Assembly (NCBI GenBank): GCA_022842065.1
Contig: JALHQH010000099.1
Location: forward strand, 1-11,926
Length of the DNA stretch: 11,926 bases
From: Caldilineaceae bacterium
Lineage (GTDB): Bacteria > Chloroflexota > Anaerolineae > Caldilineales > Caldilineaceae
Reading direction: 5' to 3'
The notes under the pieces were generated by a model. The model saw nothing but the letters and a program-made list of their open reading frames with translations. It ran no database searches and had not been told where the DNA came from. Below, in pieces: positions 1-6,197 of the stretch (its first letter is position 1; each line of letters opens with the position of its first letter). Made by a program: the position numbers and the translations under genes.

Positions 1-92
1 TGCCTGCATTTGGCAACCGCTGCCTGGGCAAGCGTGTAAAAAAGTGACCAGCAGCGGGCACAGCTTAGTTTCGGGGCAACGCCCCCTCATCG

Positions 93-341
93 GCAATTCT
101 CAATTTGGAAACGTCTAGTGTGCCGGAGACGGCCTCCAGATGTGACCCGCTTTTGGGACGGGTGCAGATGCGAACGGCCGCGCGCTAAGATGGGCTGCGC
201 ATCTGATAGAGAAAGCAGAGAAACCTGGCACAATCGTGTACTGCGCATCCCCTGATGCGCAGTACACGATTGTGCCAGGTTTGATTGTGTTATCTATTGA
301 GGATGCGCAGTACACTGGTTCCCTTTCATATTGAGAATTGC
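93..341. mobile_element. MITE-like nested palindromic element (non-coding)
   Basis: The ends are 12-bp perfect inverted repeats, GCAATTCTCAAT at 93-104 and ATTGAGAATTGC at 330-341. Inside are two nested pairs: CTGCGCATC at 195-203 with GATGCGCAG at 302-310, and a perfect 29-bp pair at 221-249 and 254-282. Four copies of the GATGCGCAG core are present in both orientations. No transposase or believable ORF lies within; the one minus-strand ORF (115-351) simply reads through the palindrome. Size, terminal repeats and lack of coding fit a miniature inverted-repeat element, but I see no clear target-site duplication and have no second full copy to compare. It ends about 20 bases before the promoter of the PadR gene. 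Confidence 0.5.
221..282. repeat. Perfect 29-bp inverted repeat with 4-base loop
   Basis: Positions 221-249 are exactly complementary to 254-282, with only CCCT (250-253) between. The arm contains GTGTACTGCGCATC (236-249). The complementary core GATGCGCAGTACAC recurs at 254-267 and again at 302-315. In RNA or single-stranded DNA this would be a very stable hairpin. There is no T-tract after it, so it is not a normal intrinsic terminator. A related 14-mer forms the palindrome between gatC and gatA. Confidence 0.9.
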
Positions 342-361
342 TATGCTCCACATTGATCCCC

Positions 362-390
362 TTGACAAGGGGCCGGATCTATTGTATACT
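362..390 (+). promoter_or_regulatory. Near-consensus sigma-70-type promoter of the PadR operon
   Basis: TTGACA at 362-367 is followed by exactly 17 bases and TATACT at 385-390, giving an expected start near 397. The first gene starts at 423, so the 5' leader would be about 26 bases and carries no clear Shine-Dalgarno. The -10 box is overlapped by an 18-bp palindrome, as expected for a tightly repressed promoter. Confidence 0.85.
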
Positions 391-404
391 AACTATAGTT
401 AGTA
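387..404. promoter_or_regulatory. 18-bp perfect palindrome, probable PadR operator
   Basis: The sequence TACTAACTATAGTTAGTA is its own reverse complement. It covers the end of the -10 box and the predicted transcription start, directly upstream of a PadR-family gene. PadR regulators commonly repress their own promoters by binding dyad-symmetric sites, so autorepression is the natural reading. Binding by this particular protein is inference. Confidence 0.7.
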
Positions 405-422
405 ATAACCATAAATAAACTT

Positions 423-962
423 ATGACGATCAAACATGTGTTACTCGCCCTGCTGGCCGAAGCGCCCACGCATGGCTACGAATTGAAAAAGCGCTACGAC
501 GAAACGCTAGGCGAACGCTGGCCGCTACAGCAGGCGCAGATCTATAACAATCTGCGCCTGCTGGAAAAGGCCGGCCAGATCGAGTTAGATGCGCGGGTTA
601 CGCAGGAGCATCTGCCGGATCAGAAACAGTATCGCGTCACTCCGGCGGGGACAGCCGAGTTAACTGAGTGGCTGGCCGAGCCGGTCAGCGGTAACCGCCA
701 TCTCAAGGATGAGTTCTATCTCAAGTTGCTGGCGCTGGCCACTATCCTGCATCAACCTGATCAACTGGCTGCGCTGATCTGGCAGCAGCGTGATCACCAT
801 CTGCAGAGCCTGCGTGACCTTGAACGTACCCTGCTGGCCACCGAGGCCGCCGGTGATGAGGTGACGGCGGTCCTGCTCGATGGCGCCATCCTCCATACGG
901 AAGCGGATCTAACCTGGCTCGACCATATTGAAGCGCGCCTTTTGCGTGGGGGTAAGGCATGA
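423..962 (+). CDS. PadR-family transcriptional regulator
   Basis: A 179-residue cytoplasmic DNA-binding protein with the PadR layout. The N-terminal winged helix-turn-helix spans roughly residues 1-85, with the family's HGYELKKRYDE segment (17-27), the recognition helix around QIYNNLRLLEKAG (39-51) and the wing KQYRVTPAG (68-76). A C-terminal helical dimerisation domain follows (about 92-175). Such proteins usually repress adjacent transporter genes and are released by small hydrophobic or phenolic ligands; the ligand here is unknown. The start is fixed by the consensus promoter 33 bases upstream; no good Shine-Dalgarno is visible. Its stop overlaps the next start (ATGA), so it is co-translated with the permease. 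The palindrome at 387-404 suggests autoregulation. Family assignment is firm. Confidence 0.93.
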   Translation: MTIKHVLLALLAEAPTHGYELKKRYDETLGERWPLQQAQIYNNLRLLEKAGQIELDARVTQEHLPDQKQYRVTPAGTAELTEWLAEPVSGNRHLKDEFYLKLLALATILHQPDQLAALIWQQRDHHLQSLRDLERTLLATEAAGDEVTAVLLDGAILHTEADLTWLDHIEARLLRGGKA

Positions 963-2305
963 GCGTCGCCACAACGCGCCGGCAACGGTTAACGGGTTTT
1001 GTGTTTGCCAATCTGCGTGCAGTGGCCTGGCGCGAATGGCCGTTGGGCTTGCTCGCACTGATTGGGGTGGCACCGGGGGTTGCCACTTTGCTGGCCTGGC
1101 TCAATCTGGCCCTGGCTTTGACCGATCAACAGGCGCGCTTGCGCAGTGACTTGCTTAGCGGCTGGCTCTTGCCCACTGTGCTACTGGATCAGCTCGGGGC
1201 CACCGGGGTGTTAGTGGGGGCTGGTCTGGTGACCTTGTTGATCGGCTGCCTGGGGTTGACCAATGTTTACCTGGCGAGCCTGGAACGTCGTGCCCCGGCC
1301 TTGCTTTTGCTCCGGCGTTTGGGCTTGCGGCAGGGCGAATTGTACTGGTTGTTGGCTGTAGAAGCTCTGGTGATTGGGCTGTTGGGCGGTGGGGTGGGGC
1401 TACTGCTAGGCGTCGGGTTGAGTTGGGCCACCTGGCCCGCGGCGGCCACCTATTTAGCCCTCCCTACAGCTTATCACTTAACGCCCTTCGCGCCTTTGCT
1501 TGCCTTTGGAATCGGCTGGCTGGCGGTACTGCTCTTCTTGCTCACGGCGGCACGCCTGACCCAACTGGCGCCCCCTCCACACCGTGCGGATGACCATACG
1601 GCACTGCGCAACTCCTGGGCCGGTACGTTCTATGGCGCACTGTTGACGTTGATCACTGGGCTGTTTGTGCTGCCGGCGGCGGCGGCGCTGCTGCTGACGC
1701 TGTTGGCCGGCCTGGTGGCCAGTTTGTTGAATGGCGGCGGCTGGTTGTTGACCCGTCTCTATCGACAACTGCCCCTCAGTGCGCAGCGCCCGCTCTGGAC
1801 GTTGGCCGTACAGGGGTTGGCCCGTCATCCCAATCACACGGCCGGCATGACCCTGGCCATGACAGCTGGCGCTTATGCGGTTGGCATGGCGGCCCTTAGT
1901 TGGCTGGCCTCGGCCGGTTTTGCCCGTTTTCCCTTTTGGGTGGCCGCGCTGATCCTGCTGGCCGGTGCAACGTTGGTCTTTACGGTGGCGGCGCTGGCTG
2001 TATGGGAACGGCAGACCGAACTGGCACTGTTACAGGCCCTCGGCGCCCGGCGCAATCGCCTCTGGCAGTTGGTACTGTTGGAATATGGGATCGTCGCGCT
2101 GGGGGGCGGCACAGCGGGTGCGCTGCTGGCACTGGTGAACTGGGCCCTCTCTGGTCAACATGAGCAGTGGTGGCTCGCGCTCGGCATCGTCCTGGCTGAT
2201 CTGATTGGTGCCCTGTTTTCGGCGTGGATCGGTGCTGCGCCCGTCCTCTGGCACCTGGCGCGCCAGGATAAAGGTGCACTCTACCGGCAAGGAATCATCA
2301 AATGA
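959..2305 (+). CDS. ABC transporter permease, FtsX/MacB type, without large extracellular domain
   Basis: A 448-residue, very Leu/Ala-rich inner-membrane protein with about nine or ten membrane segments (near 28-52, 80-106, 128-152, 177-199, 222-256, 295-318, 325-348, 369-393 and 403-428). Two FtsX-like halves are visible: ASLERRAPALLLLRRLGLRQGELYW (about 106-130, here abbreviated as ERRAPALLLLRRLGLRQ) and WERQTELALLQALGARR (349-365), each followed by a Gly-rich helix. These are the coupling motifs by which FtsX-type permeases engage their ATPase. The large periplasmic domain of MacB/LolC relatives is absent. It overlaps padR by ATGA and the next gene by ATGA. No ATPase is adjacent; the best partner is the ABC protein at 4725-5462. 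Substrate unknown; lipid, peptide or drug export is only a guess. Confidence 0.85.
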   Translation: MSVATTRRQRLTGFVFANLRAVAWREWPLGLLALIGVAPGVATLLAWLNLALALTDQQARLRSDLLSGWLLPTVLLDQLGATGVLVGAGLVTLLIGCLGLTNVYLASLERRAPALLLLRRLGLRQGELYWLLAVEALVIGLLGGGVGLLLGVGLSWATWPAAATYLALPTAYHLTPFAPLLAFGIGWLAVLLFLLTAARLTQLAPPPHRADDHTALRNSWAGTFYGALLTLITGLFVLPAAAALLLTLLAGLVASLLNGGGWLLTRLYRQLPLSAQRPLWTLAVQGLARHPNHTAGMTLAMTAGAYAVGMAALSWLASAGFARFPFWVAALILLAGATLVFTVAALAVWERQTELALLQALGARRNRLWQLVLLEYGIVALGGGTAGALLALVNWALSGQHEQWWLALGIVLADLIGALFSAWIGAAPVLWHLARQDKGALYRQGIIK

Positions 2306-2790
2306 AAGCTTATCTCTTTAAAGCAACCGGGATTACCCTGGCGATTACCTATCTAACCTTGTTGATTACCAGCCATGCGCTGCTCCGCTTGGCCTTGGGT
2401 TTGGCAACGGACCTCGCCACGCGCCAGACGATTGCCTGGGGGTTGGGCCTGCTCGTGGTGACCACCCCGCTCTGGTGGTTGCAGTGGCGGTGGCTACATT
2501 GGCAACTCGCCACGGCAACCCCAGCCATGCGCCAGGCTTTTCGCAATTATATCCTGACCATCGTCGTCGCCGCGCTCTTTCTGCTCTTTGCCAGCGCGGG
2601 GATGGGAGTGGCCATACTCGCCCGCCTGGCCCTTGGCCTGCTGACTGATAGCCTGCTCGGCTGGGCGCAAAGCCTGTCGGCGGTGATGGCGATGTTGGCC
2701 GCCGCGGTGATCTGGTATCTGCATTGGGGCTACATCGTGGCGGATCAAACCCAGCAAACGCAGGTCGGGTTGATGGGTGCGCACCGTTAA
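2302..2790 (+). CDS. Small four-helix membrane protein, possibly DUF5671-like
   Basis: A 162-residue protein with four predicted membrane segments (about 8-30, 43-63, 84-112, 123-145). It looks internally duplicated: the second helix ends in WWLQWRWLHW (58-67) and the fourth in WYLHWGYI (138-145). This W-x-HW repeat recalls DUF5671-type membrane domains, but I make that link from memory and hold it loosely. The start codon overlaps the permease stop (ATGA), so it belongs to the PadR operon and may be an accessory subunit of the exporter. No catalytic residues or signal peptide are recognisable. No T-tract terminator follows; transcription may continue through the repeats into the next gene. 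Confidence 0.7.
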   Translation: MKAYLFKATGITLAITYLTLLITSHALLRLALGLATDLATRQTIAWGLGLLVVTTPLWWLQWRWLHWQLATATPAMRQAFRNYILTIVVAALFLLFASAGMGVAILARLALGLLTDSLLGWAQSLSAVMAMLAAAVIWYLHWGYIVADQTQQTQVGLMGAHR

Positions 2791-2870
2791 GTTTAGGGCG
2801 CGCTATGCCATTATTGGCGAAATTGTGCGGGATTATACTCAAATCAGAATGAAACCCCTCGTTTCGGTCA

Positions 2871-2936
2871 GCGTGCGTCGCACTGACCAAAGAATCTAGC
2901 AGACTGGAAACAGTTGGCGGTCAGTGCGACGCACGC
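2871..2936. repeat. 18-bp inverted repeat
   Basis: GCGTGCGTCGCACTGACC at 2871-2888 is exactly complementary to 2919-2936, with a 30-base spacer. Each arm also holds a small internal palindrome (TGCGTCGCA), so alternative folds exist. No T-run follows. It lies 80 bases after the end of the PadR operon and could slow polymerase or protect the 3' end, or be a dispersed repeat. Confidence 0.85.
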
Positions 2937-2992
2937 GATCCCGTTAGCCAGCAAAACGCCGGTTCTCAACTTGACTTCAGTATAGCATTCGT

Positions 2993-3091
2993 ATCAGTCA
3001 CGGAGTGACGACTGATGGTAGCCGAGGGTTTTAACCCTCGAACTGGACCCCAGCCTTAAAAGGCTGGGCTACCTTCTGCCGCCACTCCGTG
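2993..3091. repeat. Multi-hairpin cruciform element (REP/BIME-like)
   Basis: Several nested dyads are visible. The outer arms are CACGGAGTG (2999-3007) and CACTCCGTG (3083-3091). The middle arms are GGTAGCC (3017-3023) and GGCTACC (3067-3073). Between the middle arms are two side-by-side hairpins: CGAGGGTT/AACCCTCG (3023-3030 with 3033-3040) and CCCAGCCT/AGGCTGGG (3049-3056 with 3061-3068). A further hairpin, ATCAGTC/GACTGAT (2993-2999 with 3010-3016), sits at the left. The whole folds as a branched cloverleaf-like structure. This compound design is typical of dispersed REP/BIME-type elements rather than of terminators. Confidence 0.8.
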
Positions 3092-3176
3092 GCTAAACTA
3101 GCAAATCTGCCTGGCATTGTACCAATGGCATTGTCTAGTCGTTGTTCCCTGTTTCACAAATGAAGTGGAGTAATTT

Positions 3177-3773
3177 ATGTTTTCCCTCGCAAGGCCAGCG
3201 CCGGCAACTGTGCAAGCGCGGTTGAAGGTTCAGGCCCAGTTACCTTATAGTTATGCGGCAGTCGGGGCGACGGCGACCACGCCACCGGATGATTACCTGG
3301 TCGATCACAATCGCGTGCAACTTGGTTATGGGGCCGCGACCTTTGCCCAGGGTTGTGCGGCGCTCCGGGGTTGGATCATGTTCGATCTGGGTTGGATCGA
3401 CCTGCTCTGGCCCGATGCGCCGATCATCGCTGGAACCACGGTTGGTATCTTAGCCCATCTGCCCGGCCTGCAGATTCTCAACGCCTGTCGCATTGTCTAT
3501 GTGGTTGACGAAACCAAGCCCGCTGTTTCCCGCTTTGGTTTTGCTTACGGCACCTTGCCCGGTCACGTTGAACGGGGCGAAGAGCGCTTTTTGATTGAGT
3601 GGCACCATGGGGATGACAGCGTCTGGTATGACATCCTGGCCTTTTCGCAACCAAATCATCCCCTGGTCAGGTTGGGCTATCCGGTCACCAGATATTATCA
3701 AAAGCGTTTTGCGCGCGCTTCGTTACGACGCATGGCACAAAGTGTGGGGCAAGGGGGCGCAAATCATGCCTAA
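3177..3773 (+). CDS. DUF1990 family protein
   Basis: A 198-residue soluble protein matching the DUF1990 family over its whole length. The recognisable blocks are LPYSYAAVGAT (22-32), DHNRVQLG (43-50), RIVYVVDE (105-112), RFGFAYGTLPGHVERGEERF (119-138), DDSVWYDILAFSQP (146-159) and a C-terminal basic helix ending ARASLRRM (179-186). No enzymatic role is established for the family; the FGFAYGTLPGH...GEERF core suggests a START/lipid-binding-like fold, which is inference. There is no signal peptide or membrane helix. A good ribosome site, TGGAG at 3166-3170, precedes the ATG by six bases. Its stop lies inside the start of the YndJ-like gene (8-base overlap), tying the two together. Confidence 0.88.
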   Translation: MFSLARPAPATVQARLKVQAQLPYSYAAVGATATTPPDDYLVDHNRVQLGYGAATFAQGCAALRGWIMFDLGWIDLLWPDAPIIAGTTVGILAHLPGLQILNACRIVYVVDETKPAVSRFGFAYGTLPGHVERGEERFLIEWHHGDDSVWYDILAFSQPNHPLVRLGYPVTRYYQKRFARASLRRMAQSVGQGGANHA

Positions 3774-4716
3774 CCCCCAGCGTTGGTTAACTGGCAGTAG
3801 CATGGGCGGCCTGCTGATTTGGCTTGGGTTGTTGGTGCGCTGGTGGCAAGGGCCACCTGATCTGTTGGCGACTGTGACGTTGCTTTTGTTGCTGGCCATC
3901 TTGGTCAACACCCCGCTGGCGCTGAGTCTGGTGTCTGCTGCTGAGGGGCAATCGGCCTGGTTTCGCTGGGCCGTGCGTCTACAACCTTTTGCGGCCGTGG
4001 GCGTTGTTTGGTCTATGATGAGTGCTCAGGATGGAGCGGCGGCGGTGTTGACCTTGCCTTGGTTACTTTTTGCTGGTCTTTTGGCTATCAGTGGATTGCT
4101 GCGGCTGCGTCACTGGTCCCAGCTAACCAGCCCCGCCCGTACCCGGCTGGCCGCGCTGCTCTACTTGCCAATTGGCGCCGCCTGGTTGGTGGCCTATCAA
4201 CTGGGGCTGCAACCGTTGGGCTTTCGAGGCATCATGGTGCTGTTGACCGCGGTACACTTTCACTTTACCGGTTTTGGCGCGGTGATCTGGGCCAGCGTGA
4301 TCGGTGATCTGCTGCCACAACCCGCGCGTTTTTATGGCTGGGCGGTCAGCGGCTTTGTCCTGGCAACACCGTTGATCGCAGTGGGTATTACCCTGTCACC
4401 GCTGGTTGAGATTCTTGGGGTGCTGCTGCTGGCGTCGAGTCTGGTTGGGCTTGCCGTTGTCCTCTACCGCTGCGTCCTCCCGACCTTGACCGCGCCTTTC
4501 GCCAAGCTGCTGTTGACATGCGCCCCCTTGGCAATGGGCGTCGCGCTTACGCTGGCCGTGAGCTATGGCATCGGTGAATATTGGCAAACCCCCCTGTTGA
4601 CGATTCCGCAGATGGTGCAGTGGCATGGCTGGCTCAACGCCGTTGGCTTCGTCTTTTGTGGACTGCTGGGGTGGCGGCTTTTGTGGCTTGATCGTAACAT
4701 ATCGGAAAACGTGTAG
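3766..4716 (+). CDS. YndJ-like integral membrane protein
   Basis: The open frame runs from further upstream, but I place the start at 3766: it follows an AGGGGG ribosome site and overlaps the DUF1990 stop by only eight bases, whereas earlier starts would overlap it by up to 180. The product is 316 residues with roughly nine or ten membrane segments. Diagnostic blocks are TAVHFHFTGFGAVIWAS (161-177) and MVQWHGWLNAVGFVFCGLLGW (283-303, quoted here in part: WHGWLNAVGF), both with conserved histidines inside or beside the membrane. These fit the YndJ family, which in other bacteria is encoded beside or fused to DUF1990-type proteins. Biochemical function is unknown; the paired histidines could bind metal or haem, a guess. 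The ABC ATPase follows after eight bases. Confidence 0.8.
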   Translation: MPNPQRWLTGSSMGGLLIWLGLLVRWWQGPPDLLATVTLLLLLAILVNTPLALSLVSAAEGQSAWFRWAVRLQPFAAVGVVWSMMSAQDGAAAVLTLPWLLFAGLLAISGLLRLRHWSQLTSPARTRLAALLYLPIGAAWLVAYQLGLQPLGFRGIMVLLTAVHFHFTGFGAVIWASVIGDLLPQPARFYGWAVSGFVLATPLIAVGITLSPLVEILGVLLLASSLVGLAVVLYRCVLPTLTAPFAKLLLTCAPLAMGVALTLAVSYGIGEYWQTPLLTIPQMVQWHGWLNAVGFVFCGLLGWRLLWLDRNISENV

Positions 4717-4724
4717 GTGGATCA

Positions 4725-5462
4725 ATGGATCAACAGACAGTGTTGGTACAAGCAGCACAGGTGCACAAACAATATCAGCGTGCCGGCGGGGCGGTGCAAG
4801 CTTTGCTACAGCTCGATTTGACCATCCACGCCGGCGAGCTGGTCGCGCTGGTGGGGCCAACGGGCAGCGGCAAGACGACTTTGCTCATGCTGCTGGCTGG
4901 GCTCGATCGCCCTGATGCGGGAACCATCACCTTGCAAGGTCAACCCCTTGCCACGCTTGGCGACGACGCGCTGACCGACTTACGCAGCCGCCTGGTGGGC
5001 GTGGTCTACCAGCAATACAATCTCTTTCCGGGCTTTACCGTTCGCGATAATATTGCCCTGCCTTTGCGGCTGATGAGTGACCCACCCTATGCGGCCACGA
5101 CGCGGGCCAATGAACTGATCACTGTCCTAGGCCTGGAAAACATCGCTGATCGCTACCCGGCTGAACTTTCCGGTGGTGAACAGCAACTGGTGGCGGTAGC
5201 GCGGGCCTTGGCCGCCAAGCCGCCGCTGATCCTCGCCGATGAACCGACCGCCAATTTGGACAGCACCACCGCACGCAAGATCGTCGCCCAGTTGCGCACC
5301 CTGGCCGACAGCGGTGCGCATGGCGTCTTGTTGGCCACCCATGATCTGCGCACCGCCAGCCAGGCGGATCGGGTGTTGACTTTGCGTGATGGGGGGATTG
5401 TCAAAGAGACTGTCTTGGGCACAGGGCGGTCAACGCGTGAGGTATTGGCGGAATTGGCGTGA
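4725..5462 (+). CDS. ABC transporter ATP-binding protein, MacB/LolD type
   Basis: A 245-residue nucleotide-binding protein that powers an FtsX-class permease from the cytoplasmic side. Motifs in order: Walker A GPTGSGKT (44-51), Q-loop VVYQQYNLFPGFTVRDN (93-109), signature LSGGEQQ (148-154), Walker B LILADEP (168-174), D-loop NLD (177-179) and the switch histidine in ATHD (H206). The NLFPxxTVxDN stretch is characteristic of the MacB/LolD group. Oddity: the residue after LSGGEQQ, nearly always Arg, is Leu155, so the signature helix reads LVAVARAL. It has AGGTGG before the ATG and sits eight bases after the YndJ-like gene. The likely permease partner is at 959-2305. Its stop is only 15 bases from the facing anion permease gene, with no terminator between. 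Confidence 0.93.
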   Translation: MDQQTVLVQAAQVHKQYQRAGGAVQALLQLDLTIHAGELVALVGPTGSGKTTLLMLLAGLDRPDAGTITLQGQPLATLGDDALTDLRSRLVGVVYQQYNLFPGFTVRDNIALPLRLMSDPPYAATTRANELITVLGLENIADRYPAELSGGEQQLVAVARALAAKPPLILADEPTANLDSTTARKIVAQLRTLADSGAHGVLLATHDLRTASQADRVLTLRDGGIVKETVLGTGRSTREVLAELA

Positions 5463-5477
5463 TGTGGTGATACCCCA

Positions 5478-6197
5478 TTATCTGCTCAACAGCACCATCC
5501 CCAACACCACCAATGCCCCATAAAGCAGCCGCCCCAACCGCCGCGGTTCAACCCGCTGGGCAAAGCGGTTGCCCAGCCAGAACGCGCCCAACATGATCGG
5601 CCACGCCATGGCGTAAAGCTGTAACACCTCGCTCGTCCACAGCCCGGCACTGGCGTGGCCGATCAGGATCAACCCGCTGACCGGCAAGAAGAAGCCCTGC
5701 ATGGTCACGCGGAATTGTTCAGGCGGCCAGCGGCGGGCCGCGCCATAAATTAGGACCGGCGGGCTGGCCATGTTGTACGCCCCGCCAAGCAGGCCAGCGA
5801 GAAAGCCAAAGAGATAGGGCCACCGTCGATCCTGCAAGCCACTTATTTTTGGCTGCCACAGGTTGTAGCTGCCGACCAGCACGAGGAGTAGCCCAAGCAG
5901 ACGCGCGATCCAGATCGCCGACAACGCGGCCAGTCCCCAAACGCCCACCGGCACCCCCACCACCGCCGCGACCAGCAAGCGCCACGTGGTGGTGAAGTCG
6001 ATCTGCTGCCAGTTGCGCACGAGGAGTAAAAGCGTCACCGTCGCCGCGAGCAGGCTAACCAGTGGCGCGGCCGTCTGGATCCCGACAATCAGCGTCAAGA
6101 GTGGAATCGCCAGCAGCGATTCACCAAAGCCGAGGGTCGCTTTCGTAAGCGCGGCGAGAAAGAGAATCGCAAAGACCGCCACCAGTTCAATCCACAT
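5478..6197 (-). CDS. TauE/SafE-family (sulfite exporter-type) membrane permease
   Basis: A 239-residue membrane protein with about eight helices and the two-fold TauE/SafE pattern: KATLGFGESLLAIPLL (19-34) in the first half and FGFLAGLLGGAYNMASPP (130-147) in the second. Family members move sulfite, sulfoacetate or other small anions across the inner membrane. The frame is open to 6275, but I choose the ATG at 6197-6195 because helix 1 starts right after it; this gives an 11-base overlap with the sulfatase stop, implying translational coupling. The longer form would add 26 basic, non-family residues that are out-of-frame sulfatase codons. Pairing with a sulfatase suggests removal of the released or reduced sulfur oxyanion, which is inference from context. 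Confidence 0.87.
   Translation of the reverse strand: MWIELVAVFAILFLAALTKATLGFGESLLAIPLLTLIVGIQTAAPLVSLLAATVTLLLLVRNWQQIDFTTTWRLLVAAVVGVPVGVWGLAALSAIWIARLLGLLLVLVGSYNLWQPKISGLQDRRWPYLFGFLAGLLGGAYNMASPPVLIYGAARRWPPEQFRVTMQGFFLPVSGLILIGHASAGLWTSEVLQLYAMAWPIMLGAFWLGNRFAQRVEPRRLGRLLYGALVVLGMVLLSR

Noticed and set aside
73..85. GGGGC-AAC-GCCCC as a terminator of an upstream gene
   Set aside because: The stem is only five base pairs and is followed by CTCATC rather than a T-tract.
115..351. A 78-codon minus-strand ORF in the first 400 bases
   Set aside because: It reads through the perfect inverted repeats of the MITE-like element and repeats itself for that reason; no family resemblance.
3595..3765. 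YndJ-like protein starting at 3595
   Set aside because: This would overlap the DUF1990 gene by about 180 bases in another frame; the ATG at 3766 has a ribosome site and fits the family N terminus.
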